A stretch of 54,580 nucleotides of DNA, taken from Xenophilus sp. L33. GTDB lineage: Bacteria; Pseudomonadota; Gammaproteobacteria; Burkholderiales; Burkholderiaceae_C. Positions 7,189 to 15,739 of this stretch are shown here, one piece after another. Every line of letters starts with the position of its first letter. Positions within the stretch are counted from its first letter, which is position 1. Where the stretch lies: the NCBI RefSeq assembly GCF_009765735.1, contig NZ_LMUW01000207.1, forward strand, positions 272,046 to 326,625, given 5' to 3'. The position numbers were made by a program, and so were the translations under genes. Under the pieces are notes generated by a model that searched no databases, had not been told where the DNA came from, and was given only the letters and a program-made list of their open reading frames with translations.

Positions 7189-8160
7189 TTAATCGCTTGG
7201 GGGCAGCACGCTCAACAACGCGTCTATCTCCATTGGCTTGACCAGTGCGTGATCGAAGCCATCCTCGCAACGCAAAGCATCGATACCGATCACGTCGCCC
7301 GACACCGCGATCAATCGCGGGACGCGCTCCCCCAATGCCGCTCGAATAAGCCGCGTTGAAGCGAGGCTTTCAAGAGGATCGCGTTTCAAGTCGGCGATGA
7401 CCGAAAACGGTCGAGTCCCCAAGATCGAGGCGATTGCATCGGCCCATGTCGCATGGACTTCGGTTTGCAAGTCGGGTCGCAGCAGTTGGAGCAATTCGGT
7501 CAACGCCTCCGCGGAAGCAGGCTCGTCATCCAGCAGCACGACACGCATTTCCGGTGCTGACAGCACGGCCGCCGGATGGATGCGCGCGCCAAGGTGGAAG
7601 ACCGCGGCATTCGCCAGCGTCCGAAGATTGTCGAGGGAAACCTGCGACACGTCGTGAGGCTTGACGTCGTACGCGCAAAGGGTGCCCACGGTTTCACCGT
7701 CAACGGACAGCCGAGCAGCGGCGTAGAACCGAATGAACGGCGGCCCGATCACGAAGGGATGAGTCCGGAAGCGCTCATCCTTGGTCGTGTCACGCGCCAC
7801 GATCGTGTCGTCGTCGGTGCTGAAGAATGCCTGGCAGAAAGACGTCTCCGCGGGCGACTCCATGCCGGCGAAGCCGATGCACCCCTTGAACCAGTCACGT
7901 CCCGCGTCGAGCAGGTTGACCATGCCGATCGGGACATCGAAGGTCTTCACCATCAGCCGAACCAGCTCGTCGTAGACGTGCTCGGGGGTCGTGTCCAGGA
8001 TCGCGAGCTGGCGAAGCTTCTCCAGTCGCTCGGTCGTTTGACGCATGGACAAGTCTAGCAACGCACAAGCGGCATCCGACCGCAAGGGTGATTCAGTGGC
8101 AACCCGCCTGCTGCTCTGCTTGTTTGGCCGGCGGCTCTTCGCCGTCGACTGTCGAGTCAA
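7189..8160 (-). CDS. GAF-receiver signalling protein
   Basis: A 323-residue protein starts at the TTG complementary to 8158-8160, six bases after the stop of the PaoC-like gene. An internal ATG (residue 39) is the alternative. Residues 45-195 form a GAF domain (RDWFKGCIGFAG, PPFIRFYAAARL, GTLCAYDVKP) closely similar to those in the two Crp-GAF proteins of this window. Residues 204-320 form a receiver domain with acidic pair Asp211-Asp212, phospho-acceptor Asp257, Ser287 and Lys308. There is no output or kinase domain, so it may act as a sensor-coupled phosphate sink or protein partner. The position at the end of the molybdenum hydroxylase operon suggests it reports on the same condition. Confidence 0.85.
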   Translation of the reverse strand: MTRQSTAKSRRPNKQSSRRVATESPLRSDAACALLDLSMRQTTERLEKLRQLAILDTTPEHVYDELVRLMVKTFDVPIGMVNLLDAGRDWFKGCIGFAGMESPAETSFCQAFFSTDDDTIVARDTTKDERFRTHPFVIGPPFIRFYAAARLSVDGETVGTLCAYDVKPHDVSQVSLDNLRTLANAAVFHLGARIHPAAVLSAPEMRVVLLDDEPASAEALTELLQLLRPDLQTEVHATWADAIASILGTRPFSVIADLKRDPLESLASTRLIRAALGERVPRLIAVSGDVIGIDALRCEDGFDHALVKPMEIDALLSVLPPSD

Positions 8161-8166
8161 GGTCTT

Positions 8167-10404
8167 TCACAGCAACTGATCGATCGTCACCGGCAATGAC
8201 CTAGCTCTTTTGCCCGTCGCGTGGTGGATGGCATTCGCCACCGCCGCAGCCGTACTCACGATTCCGATCTCCCCCAACCCCTTGACGCCCAGCGGCGTCA
8301 CCTCTGGATCGCGCTCGTCGACGAAAATTACCTCGATCGAATCGATATCGGCGTTCACCGGAATGTGATATTCCGCGAAGCTGTGGTTCATCACGCGGCC
8401 GAGCCGATGGTCAGTCAACGCCTCTTCATGCAACGCCATGCCGATACCCATGACGACGCCGCCGAGGATCTGACTGCGCGCGGTCTTGGGATTGATGATG
8501 CGGCCGGCTGCGACCGCGCAAACGATCCGGGACACCCGCACCACACCCAGTTCCGCGTCCACCTTGACTTCGGCAAAGATGGCGCTGTGCGTGTTGCGTG
8601 CCATCTTCATCATGCTCACCAGGTCACCTACACCTGGCTTGGCCGTGGCTTCGCTCTCCAGGACGTCCTTCTGGGCGGCAGCCATCACGTCGTTCAAGCT
8701 GATGTGCTTCGCGGGGTCCGCCTTGACGAACATGTCGCCGTTGCGGAACCCGACCTCCTCGAACTTCGCCTTGCCGAGCGGGTTGGCCTCTAGCTTGCCG
8801 GCCGATTGGTACAACAACTTGCACACCTTCTGGCAAGCCAGCTGGACCGCTGCGCCCATCGATGCGGCCATCCAGGAGCCGCCTTCGACGGGCGCTGTGG
8901 GCAAGGCGCTGTCGCCCAGCCACGCGGTGATGCGCGAGAGCGGCACTCCGACCGTCTGAGATGCGACCTGAGCCATCACGGTGTATGTCCCGGTGCCGAT
9001 GTCGGAGCCGGCGGAAGCGATCTCCAGCTGCCCTTCGGCCGTGAACCGCGCGCTCGCCGTCGTCTTCATGAACAGGGCGTCCCACATGCCCGTGGCCATT
9101 CCCCATCCGACAAGGTCCGATCCGTCGCGCATCGAACGTGGCGCTGCCGAGCGCCTTTCCCAGCCGAAACGCTCGGCACCCTGGTCGAAGGCCTCGCGCA
9201 GGGCCTTCGACGTGAAGGGCTTGTCGTCCATCGCATCGACGTTCGAATAGTTGAGCCGGCGAAACTCGAGCGGATCGACTCCCGCTTTCTCCGCCATCTC
9301 GTCGATCGCCATCTCGAACAAGGTCATGCCCGTCGCCGCACCGGGTGCGCGCATGTCCCCCGGCGTGTAGGTGTCGACTTTGGCAAGCGAATACTTGGCC
9401 GATGCGTTGGCGCAGGCGTAGTTCATCAGACCCCAGTTGCAGACCACCTCCATGTAGTCTTCGAAGCGGGAGGTGACGGTTGTCGCTTCGTTGATGATCG
9501 ACCGCAACTGCCCTGCCTCGTCTGTGGCCAACGAGACCGACTGAACGGCCTCCGGTCGATGGACATGGCTGAACATCTGCTGGCGCGTCAGCACCACCCG
9601 AACCGACCGCTCCAGCATCTTGGCCGCAAGGGTCGCCAGGTACACCTGGTACTGCGGCCGGAGCCCTGAACCGAAAGCACCACCGACGTAAGGATTGAGC
9701 ACGCGCACATCGCTCTTGGAGAACCCGAACACGGAACACAGGTAGCCCTGCACATTCTGAGAGCCCTGGGTCTTGTCGTGGACCGTGATCTTGCCGTTGC
9801 CTTCCCAGACCACCGTAGTGGCATGCATCTCCATCGGATTGTGGAAATGAGTGCTCAGGTGGTAGTCGGCGTGCAGTTTGAGCGGTGCCTCATCGAAGGC
9901 CTTTCTGGCATCGCCACGCGACTTGGGCGCCTTGTACGTGGAGCGCTTTCTCTTCGGCTCGTACTTCTCCGCGAGCGCCTCCTGCATGTCGGTGTTGTGC
10001 GGCTCGATCTCGTAGCTCGCATGAACCAGCGCCGCGCCATCGCGTGCCGCTTCGAGCGACGTCGCCACCACCAGCGCAATGGGTTGACCACTGAAGGCGA
10101 TCTTGTCGTCGTAGAAGGCGCGAAACGGCGAGCCCGGTACAGAGACCTCGTCGGTGTAGCTGTGGTCCAGCCAAGGCAGGTGCGGTCGATTGGCATGACT
10201 GATCACTTCGACCACGCCCGGCAAGCGGCGCGCACCGAGGTCGTGCATCTCGACGATGCGGCCCTTGGCGATCTCGCTGGAAACCACCCAGCCGTAGAGC
10301 AAATTGGCAGTGGCGTATTCGGCCGCGTAGCGGGCCTGCCCCGTGACCTTCACGAGGCCATCGACTCGGTTCGGCGCGTCGCCGATGTGGATGCTTTCAT
10401 TCAT
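8167..10404 (-). CDS. paoC: Molybdopterin-binding subunit of aldehyde oxidoreductase, PaoC type
   Basis: A 745-residue xanthine-oxidase-family large subunit that binds molybdenum cofactor and oxidises the substrate, probably aromatic or aliphatic aldehydes as in the PaoABC/YagTSR enzyme. Evidence: N-terminal aldehyde-oxidase a/b hammerhead (RVDGLVKVTGQARYAAEY), the cofactor-binding loops GGAFGSGL, APGAATG and GSDIGTGTYTV, and the catalytic glutamate in GVKGLGEIG near the C-terminus. Genes for the FAD and 2Fe-2S subunits precede it in one operon, with a 12-base gap from the FAD gene. The Crp-GAF regulator upstream and the GAF-receiver gene downstream suggest stress or aldehyde control. Confidence 0.93.
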   Translation of the reverse strand: MNESIHIGDAPNRVDGLVKVTGQARYAAEYATANLLYGWVVSSEIAKGRIVEMHDLGARRLPGVVEVISHANRPHLPWLDHSYTDEVSVPGSPFRAFYDDKIAFSGQPIALVVATSLEAARDGAALVHASYEIEPHNTDMQEALAEKYEPKRKRSTYKAPKSRGDARKAFDEAPLKLHADYHLSTHFHNPMEMHATTVVWEGNGKITVHDKTQGSQNVQGYLCSVFGFSKSDVRVLNPYVGGAFGSGLRPQYQVYLATLAAKMLERSVRVVLTRQQMFSHVHRPEAVQSVSLATDEAGQLRSIINEATTVTSRFEDYMEVVCNWGLMNYACANASAKYSLAKVDTYTPGDMRAPGAATGMTLFEMAIDEMAEKAGVDPLEFRRLNYSNVDAMDDKPFTSKALREAFDQGAERFGWERRSAAPRSMRDGSDLVGWGMATGMWDALFMKTTASARFTAEGQLEIASAGSDIGTGTYTVMAQVASQTVGVPLSRITAWLGDSALPTAPVEGGSWMAASMGAAVQLACQKVCKLLYQSAGKLEANPLGKAKFEEVGFRNGDMFVKADPAKHISLNDVMAAAQKDVLESEATAKPGVGDLVSMMKMARNTHSAIFAEVKVDAELGVVRVSRIVCAVAAGRIINPKTARSQILGGVVMGIGMALHEEALTDHRLGRVMNHSFAEYHIPVNADIDSIEVIFVDERDPEVTPLGVKGLGEIGIVSTAAAVANAIHHATGKRARSLPVTIDQLL

Positions 10405-10416
10405 GAAAAGCCCTCC

Positions 10417-11433
10417 TCAGGCCACTTGCTTGTTGCATTGGGACTGCGGGGTGCCCGCGGCCGCCTGGCGCAGCGCACGCACTACGGCGCGCCGTGCCAG
10501 TTCGCGTTTGAAGTCGTTGCCGCCTCGGCCTGTCGCACCGGACAGCAATGCTTGGGTCGCTTGCAGGAAGGCTTCCTGCGATGGGATCCGGTCGATCAGC
10601 AGCTTCTCTGCTTCCGGCACGCGCCACGGCTTGTGCGCCACGCCGCCCAGTGCGATGCGGGCTTCGGCGATGCGTCCGCCATCGCCGAAGCGCAATGCGG
10701 CAGCCACCGACACGAGCGCGAAGGCATACGACGTGCGGTCGCGAAGCTTCAGGTAGGAAAAATGGCTGCTGAAGTCCTCTGCCGGCAGGTCGATCCCAGT
10801 GACAAGTTCGCCCGGCAGCAGCTCATTGTCTCGCCAAGCCTCTTCGCCAGGAAGCCGGTGGTAGTCAGCGAACGCGATAGTCCGCTCGCCGCCCGACCCA
10901 GATACTCGCACTGTCGCCTTCAGCGCGGCCAGTGCCACGCACATGTCCGAAGGATGAGTGGCAATGCATCGCTCACTGGCACCGAGGATGGCGTGGATGC
11001 GTGTCACGCCACCAATCGCCCCGCAGCCCGACCCCGGCAATCGCTTGTTGCAGGCAGCCGCCGTGTCATAGAAATAGTAGCAGCGCGTGCGCTGGTTCAG
11101 GTTCCCACCATTGGTCGCGCGATTGCGCAACTGCGGGCTGGCACCGGCAAGGATGGCCGAAGCCAGTAACGGGTAGCGTTCCTCGACCCGAGCGTCGTAC
11201 GCGGTGTCGGCGTTGGTTGCCAAGGCGCCGAGCCGCAAGCCGCCGTCTGGCAAGTCCTCGATGCGCCGGAGCGGCAATCGCCCGATGTCCACAATCGATG
11301 CGGGCCGCTCGACGTTCTCCTTCATCAGGTCGACGAGGTTGGTGCCCCCTGCGAGATACCGTGCATCCGGATCGGCGCATTGGGTGACGGCCGAGCCCGC
11401 GTCATCGGGCCTCAGGTAGATGAATCTGTTCAT
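10417..11433 (-). CDS. paoB: FAD/4Fe-4S subunit of aldehyde oxidoreductase, PaoB type
   Basis: A 338-residue protein; the ATG complementary to 11431-11433 overlaps the stop of the 2Fe-2S gene. The FAD-binding domain of the CO dehydrogenase flavoprotein type is shown by YLAGGTNLVDLM (residues 26-37) and RNRATNGGNLNQ (103-114). Between residues 118 and 156 it carries Cys118, Cys128, Cys137 and Cys156 within an inserted loop. This is the extra 4Fe-4S cluster that marks PaoB-like subunits and is absent from ordinary xanthine dehydrogenase flavoproteins. It passes electrons from the molybdenum subunit through the iron-sulfur clusters to FAD. Confidence 0.92.
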   Translation of the reverse strand: MNRFIYLRPDDAGSAVTQCADPDARYLAGGTNLVDLMKENVERPASIVDIGRLPLRRIEDLPDGGLRLGALATNADTAYDARVEERYPLLASAILAGASPQLRNRATNGGNLNQRTRCYYFYDTAAACNKRLPGSGCGAIGGVTRIHAILGASERCIATHPSDMCVALAALKATVRVSGSGGERTIAFADYHRLPGEEAWRDNELLPGELVTGIDLPAEDFSSHFSYLKLRDRTSYAFALVSVAAALRFGDGGRIAEARIALGGVAHKPWRVPEAEKLLIDRIPSQEAFLQATQALLSGATGRGGNDFKRELARRAVVRALRQAAAGTPQSQCNKQVA

Positions 11434-11963
11434 CGCTGGCGGCCCTCTTGCGCCAACACGTCCATGACCGCGTCGGTGATGTTCGAGTAGGCGCCGCAGC
11501 GGCACAAGTTGCCGCTCATCAGCTCCCGAACTTCTTCGCGGGTATGCGCTCGGCCTTCCCGGAGCAGCCCGCGTGCCGAACACAGTTGCCCGGGCGTGCA
11601 GTAGCCGCACTGGAAGGCATCGTGGTCCATGAAGGCCTGCTGAAGGGGATCGAGTTGCTCGGGCGCGGGTCCGCTGGCCAGTCCTTCGACAGTCTGCACC
11701 GCGCAGCCATCGGCGCTCACCGCGAGGATCAGGCAGCTGTTCACGCGAATGCCGTCGAGTAGCACCGTGCAGGCACCACATTGGCCGTGGTCGCAGCCTT
11801 TTTTGGTGCCCGTGAGATGCGCCTCCTCACGCAACAGGTCCAGCAGCGTGACCCACGGCTCGACGGAAAGCGGGTGGTCGAAGCCGTTGATCGTGAGCGA
11901 GACGGGGATGGCACCGTCGACGAAGGGTTGTGCCGCGGCAGCGGGAAGATCGTTCGGTTTCAT
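11430..11963 (-). CDS. paoA: 2Fe-2S subunit of aldehyde oxidoreductase, PaoA type
   Basis: A 177-residue protein starting at the ATG complementary to 11961-11963, with GAGG about 8 bases upstream. The N-terminal plant-ferredoxin-like cluster uses Cys57, Cys62, Cys65 and Cys77. The C-terminal helical cluster uses Cys119, Cys122, Cys154 and Cys156 (CGYC and CRCG). Unlike E. coli PaoA, there is no twin-arginine signal: the first 20 residues are short and alanine-rich. The complex is therefore probably cytoplasmic here. The stop overlaps the FAD-subunit start (ATGA). Confidence 0.92.
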   Translation of the reverse strand: MKPNDLPAAAAQPFVDGAIPVSLTINGFDHPLSVEPWVTLLDLLREEAHLTGTKKGCDHGQCGACTVLLDGIRVNSCLILAVSADGCAVQTVEGLASGPAPEQLDPLQQAFMDHDAFQCGYCTPGQLCSARGLLREGRAHTREEVRELMSGNLCRCGAYSNITDAVMDVLAQEGRQR

Positions 11964-12132
11964 GGAGGACCTCGAGAAAAGTGAGCGGCAAGACGTGCCG
12001 GAACCCACGCGGTATGTGAAAGCACAGTAGCGAGCGGCACGTCATGCAGGCGTAGGACGATCGACATGTCCAGCGTGGACATTGCATGGCATCGCCAATG
12101 CGTCGCGGTCCCTGATCGCGCGCGGCCGAACG

Positions 12133-13353
12133 CTATGTCCTCATTTCGCGCGCCTTGAGCGCGTCGATCGTGGCTTCCGCCAAAGCCTCCAGGGCCAGGA
12201 CCTGCGATCGATCCAGCTGTCGCGCCTTGAAGTCGTAGACGCACAGAGTGCCAAGCGTGTAACCCTCCGCAACCAGCCGGACCGCCGCGTAGAAGCGAAC
12301 GAACGGCATGCCACGTACCAACGGGTGCGCCGAGAATCGCTTGTCCTCCAGCGTGTTCTCCACCACGATGGTGTTTTCGTCCATGCGAAAGAACACATCG
12401 CAAAACGAGGTCTGTGCGGGCGACTCCGTCGCGGCGTAGCCGATGCACGCCTTGAACCAGTCCCGCTCCTTGTCGAGGAAGCTGATTATCGCAATTGGCG
12501 TCGCCAGCAAGTCACTGGCCTGGCGCGCGATGTCGTCGAAGACTTCCTCGGCGGACGAATCGAGGATGCCGAAGCGGTGCAAGAAGGCCAGGCGCTGCGC
12601 ATCCGTTCGCATGCTAGAGGGCGGATCGCCCAAGGCAGCACTCTCGAGGGCCGGGACCAGGCGGTCGTACTCGCTCTTGATCACGCCGTAGCACTCGCAG
12701 ACTCTGGACTCCATCGCCGGTCGATCGAGCAGCGTGATCCTGCCGCGCCGGTAGGCGATCAAGCCGTCTTTCTGCAGATGGGTCGCGGCCAGGTTGACGC
12801 TCGCGCGGCGAACGCCCAGCATCGCGCCGATCATCTCCTGCGTCATGACGATCTCGTCGCCGTCATGGCGGTCGAACATCAGAAGTATCCATCGACAGAA
12901 GTGCTGTTCGACCGGATGGTACCGATTGCATACGGCAGTCTGGGACATCTGCGCGATCAGCGCCTGCGTGTACCTGAGCAAGACCTGTGCAACTTCGCTT
13001 CTTCGCACGAACTCTTGCTTGAGAGACGCGGCGTTGAGTCGGATCGCGCTACCCGCGCATTGCACCATCGCGCAGCTCGGCGTGGTGCCATCGCCCATGA
13101 ACATCGACATGCCCACGATGCCCTCGCTGCCTATCACGGCGATTTCAGCCATGTTGCCGTCGGACAGTACATAGAGCATGGACACCACTGCCGTGACCGG
13201 GAAGTACACGTGGTTGCGAGCCGTGAAGGGCTCGTGCAGGACTTTGCCCAGCGGCAGATCCACCAACTGCAATTCACTCTGCCATGGACCGGGCGAACTC
13301 CGGGCCAATGCGTCCAGAAGCAGATTGCTTCCGGGCGCGATCTCCGATGCCAT
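12133..13353 (-). CDS. Crp/Fnr-type regulator fused to a GAF domain (locus B, intact)
   Basis: A 406-residue protein: cyclic-nucleotide-binding fold at about residues 25-140 (HVYFPVTAVVSMLYVLSDG), Crp-type winged helix at about 165-212 (TQEMIGAMLGVRRASVNLAA), and a GAF domain at about 250-400 (RDWFKACIGYAATESPAQTS, PFVRFYAAVRL, GTLCVYDFKARQL). The canonical cAMP phosphate-binding residues are not evident, so the ligand is unlikely to be cAMP. It is the undamaged paralogue of the gene at 2175-3408. It lies 170 bases upstream of the paoABC operon in the same direction and is the likely regulator of that operon. The intergenic side at 13439-13470 has a long palindrome that could be its own operator. 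Confidence 0.9.
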   Translation of the reverse strand: MASEIAPGSNLLLDALARSSPGPWQSELQLVDLPLGKVLHEPFTARNHVYFPVTAVVSMLYVLSDGNMAEIAVIGSEGIVGMSMFMGDGTTPSCAMVQCAGSAIRLNAASLKQEFVRRSEVAQVLLRYTQALIAQMSQTAVCNRYHPVEQHFCRWILLMFDRHDGDEIVMTQEMIGAMLGVRRASVNLAATHLQKDGLIAYRRGRITLLDRPAMESRVCECYGVIKSEYDRLVPALESAALGDPPSSMRTDAQRLAFLHRFGILDSSAEEVFDDIARQASDLLATPIAIISFLDKERDWFKACIGYAATESPAQTSFCDVFFRMDENTIVVENTLEDKRFSAHPLVRGMPFVRFYAAVRLVAEGYTLGTLCVYDFKARQLDRSQVLALEALAEATIDALKAREMRT

Positions 13354-13438
13354 GCAGGACCCCGGTTCGCCTGAGGAGAGGATTCCTCTACGGTGGTTGC
13401 AGAATTAAGCGCTGACCGATTCGAAGGGCCCACAGGGT

Positions 13439-13470
13439 AAACGCTTGCAATAGCGAGATTGCAAGCGTTT
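13439..13470. repeat. 13-base perfect inverted repeat in a divergent promoter region
   Basis: AAACGCTTGCAAT (13439-13451) and its exact complement ATTGCAAGCGTTT (13458-13470) enclose AGCGAG. It lies 86 bases before the Crp-GAF start and 83 bases before the small gene relic on the other strand. The stem is not followed by a T run and sits between divergent starts, so an operator is more likely than a terminator. Confidence 0.6.
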
Positions 13471-13552
13471 GACTTCATGAATCCATGACGTCGTCAATTT
13501 CTCTGCGGCTGCATTGTAGGCCGCCAGTGAAGAGACTAGGATCGAATTCCGT

Positions 13553-13767
13553 ATGCATAAGTCGTTGCCGGAATGTGCCATCGCGCGAACCGTCGCCCGT
13601 TTTCACTGGGCGATTGCATGCGAACGGCTGGACTTTGCATTGGTGCCGCATGACGCCATTCAGGTACGCAGCCGATGGACATTGAGGCGGCCATGCGCCT
13701 CATCGAAAAGGCGCTTGCCGAAGTTCGTGAGGCCTTCGGGCCTGCCATCGTAGCGCGTAGTCTTTGA
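13553..13767 (+). pseudogene. Frameshifted copy of the small helical protein
   Basis: The ATG at 13553 opens a frame reading RTVARFHWAIACERLD, which matches the VARIHWSIAFVALD core of the gene at 1654-1884. Homology then jumps to another frame, from about 13660 to the TGA at 13765-13767 (DIEAAMRLIEKALAEVREAF), matching AALRLVDEALAELRNAY. The break lies within 13651-13675. As at locus A, this gene is divergent from a Crp-GAF gene. Confidence 0.65.
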
Positions 13768-13794
13768 TCCAGGCGCGCGTCTCTGTGATCAGCG

Positions 13795-13986
13795 TCAGCT
13801 GTCCAGCCATTCTTGCAACGCCTCCAACAACTCGGGGCGAGCACTAGACACGGCGGCGTCAACTTGCGCCCGCAAGGCGGCAAGCTTCGCCTCCATCTCC
13901 TCGATCGTCATGCGGTCGGCCCCCAGGACCTTCTGCAGCAGAGCGATCCGAGCCGACCGGTCTTCCGGAGAAACTGGGGTGGACAA
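13795..13986 (-). CDS. Small helical hypothetical protein
   Basis: A 63-residue, acidic, all-helical product (RSARIALLQKVLGADRMTIE, then EMEAKLAALRAQVDAAV) ending EALQEWLDS. The only long start is the TTG complementary to 13984-13986, directly after an in-frame stop, with GAGG too close for a good site. An ATG at residue 26 is the alternative. The heptad-like Leu/Ala spacing suggests a coiled coil. Family not recognised. Confidence 0.42.
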   Translation of the reverse strand: MSTPVSPEDRSARIALLQKVLGADRMTIEEMEAKLAALRAQVDAAVSSARPELLEALQEWLDS

Positions 13987-14128
13987 GCCTCAATGTACGG
14001 TTCCGGACACACAAACGCAAAGCTATGTCGCAGCAGTAGAAAAGTATCAACCAATCGTTTACAGTCGGCGAATCGACGATTATTTTCCCGGGCAAATTGA
14101 CGAGCCAAAGAAACGGGAGGAATTGGCG

Positions 14129-14359
14129 ATGGACACCCCTTTTTTCATCCAACACTTGGGGCAATGGCGCTTTGCATTGTTTCGTACGGCGCTCGCGACA
14201 AACGGCCTTCAAGGGTTCGCCGACGTGCATGACGGGTATGAAAAAGTCTGCCGCCTCACGTTGACGACATCCTTTCCGAGTCAGAACGCTCTCGGCGTGG
14301 CCCTGAGCGAGAGCTGTTTGGAATGGGTCAAGGATCGGGATGCTCGCCAGCGCATTTAG
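14129..14359 (+). CDS. Hypothetical 76-residue protein
   Basis: The ATG at 14129 is preceded by an excellent GGGAGGA site 7 bases away, so the start is secure; the frame upstream is not coding. The product (MDTPFFIQHLGQWRFALFRT, then GFADVHDGYEKVCRLTL, ending near ESCLEWVKDRDAR) is a small soluble protein with balanced composition. No family is recognised. A bidirectional terminator follows at 14711. Confidence 0.6.
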   Translation: MDTPFFIQHLGQWRFALFRTALATNGLQGFADVHDGYEKVCRLTLTTSFPSQNALGVALSESCLEWVKDRDARQRI

Positions 14360-14700
14360 GCAAACCAGACTTCTATCGTCGGTCGCTCAGAGCGCTGCAG
14401 GCCGTCACCGCCGGATCTTCCGCTTCGTCGGTGCAGTCGCCTTCTTGCCAATCCAGAGATCCACGACCTGCCGCGTCACATCGGCCTGCGCCAGCCCGAT
14501 GTGGCGCCGAGCAGCACTTGTGACTTTGCCTCTCGCCGTCCTCAGACGGGTCGTCGATGTCCTACTTGCCCGGAGCCCAATCGGCCGCGGAGTGCGTGGG
14601 TAGGCGCCGCTTTGCGCGCAGTTGTCTTTTCGGCTGATCCGAGCCGGCTGCGACGAAATGCAGATCCTTACCGAAGCAGCAAACCCTCTCCAAGGAACTC
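14360..14700. other. Stretch without a convincing gene
   Basis: About 340 bases between the small gene and the terminator. The minus strand has an open frame ending near 14417 whose last part has coding-like composition (RRHIGLAQADVTRQVVDLWI, then a lysine-rich end). It has no start codon in reach, so it may be a gene relic. No other feature was seen. Confidence 0.35.
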
Positions 14701-14710
14701 TGAAACGGCG

Positions 14711-14746
14711 AAGGCCCTCCGACTCGGGAAACCGGCGGAGGGCCTT
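14711..14746. terminator. Bidirectional rho-independent terminator
   Basis: AAGGCCCTCCG (14711-14721) pairs with CGGAGGGCCTT (14736-14746) around a 14-base loop. TTCTT follows and the mirror-image A-rich side precedes. It lies between the convergent small gene ending at 14359 and the SRAP gene ending at 14808. Confidence 0.85.
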
Positions 14747-14807
14747 TTCTTATCTGCGTCTGCTGCCTTCAACGGAATTCCAAAAGGACGACGAAGCCTG
14801 ACCGCGC

Positions 14808-15542
14808 TCACTCGGCCGGGTTCGCTTTCTTTGCTCGGGCCGACGCCGCCTTCGTTGCCACAGGCTCCGGCGTAACCACCAACCGCTCCGCCGGGTACTG
14901 CGTCATGAACTCCTTCGACCGCTCCGCCGGCGCATCGAGCCACTCCGCGTACTGCGCCTCCGGCAGGATCACCACCATGCGCTTGTCCTGCATCTCCACC
15001 GGCCGCCCCCGGTCCGGGCGGTGCATGTGCTTCATCAGCGGATGCTCGTCGGCGTTGAGGGTCAGCATGGTAAAGGTGTCGATCCACTCCCCCGTCGGCG
15101 CGCGCCACGGCTGCCACAGGCCCGCCACGCCGAGCGTGCCGTCTTCGGTCGCGGTGAACCGGGTCGGGATGTGCGTGCCGGTGCGCCAGTCGGGCTCGTA
15201 GATCGCCTCGCAGGGCACGATGCAGTGCCGACCCTTGGCCCAGGCGCCCTTGAAGCTTGGCAGCGACGCCGCAGTCTCGCTGCGGGCGTTGTAGGTTCTC
15301 GTGCCGGACTTGAGGTCCTTGGCGAACCCGGGCAGGAGGCCGAAGCGCGCCATGACGGCCTCGAACTCGGGCACCGCCTCGTCGCCGCTCTCGCGCGCGG
15401 CCGGGCGCCGGATGATCGGCGCGAGCTGCGTCGGGTAGACGTGGCTGGTGCCGGCCGGCGCCTCCCAATCGGCCGGGATCACGATCCCGTAGTGCCGCAG
15501 GAAGTAGGCGCGCCGGCGCTCAGAGATGTAGTGGCTGCATAT
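14808..15542 (-). CDS. yedK: SRAP/YedK-type abasic-site protein with damaged start codon
   Basis: SOS-response-associated peptidase family (YedK/HMCES), which shields abasic sites in single-stranded DNA by a thiazolidine link to Cys2. The minus-strand frame reads CSHYISERRRAYFLRHYG from 15539 downward, the family N-terminus, followed by TYNARSET (Asn), PCEAIYEPDW (Glu) and KHMHR (His). The codon in front of the essential cysteine is ATA, not ATG. An ATG lies one base away out of frame (ATATGCAGC). The expected ATGTGCAGC would result from one more TG unit, which suggests a 2-base loss. The next in-frame start is the GTG at 15480-15482, which would lack the cysteine. The gene is therefore either non-functional or starts at ATA. 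Confidence 0.82.
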   Translation of the reverse strand: MCSHYISERRRAYFLRHYGIVIPADWEAPAGTSHVYPTQLAPIIRRPAARESGDEAVPEFEAVMARFGLLPGFAKDLKSGTRTYNARSETAASLPSFKGAWAKGRHCIVPCEAIYEPDWRTGTHIPTRFTATEDGTLGVAGLWQPWRAPTGEWIDTFTMLTLNADEHPLMKHMHRPDRGRPVEMQDKRMVVILPEAQYAEWLDAPAERSKEFMTQYPAERLVVTPEPVATKAASARAKKANPAE

Positions 15543-15739
15543 CTTGCGATGGTATCGGCTTGAGCTACTCCTTCGCGGCCTCGACCTGGCCCAGGCCGCG
15601 CAGCCTTTCGCCTCGCTACAGATCGGCCGCGACCTGGTCGAGTTGCGCGGCCGGGACCAATCACCCGGCGCGTTTGACTACGCCGGACAGGGTGCTCAGA
15701 TCACCCACGCCGCTAGACCACCTCCGGCAAATTGATGCG

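Noticed and set aside
8624..9739. Long frames overlapping paoC in other phases
   Set aside because: Shadow frames of high-GC codon use; low complexity and no motifs.
13439..13470. Rho-independent terminator
   Set aside because: It lies between two divergent starts, the stem is only moderately GC-rich and no T run beyond the stem follows.
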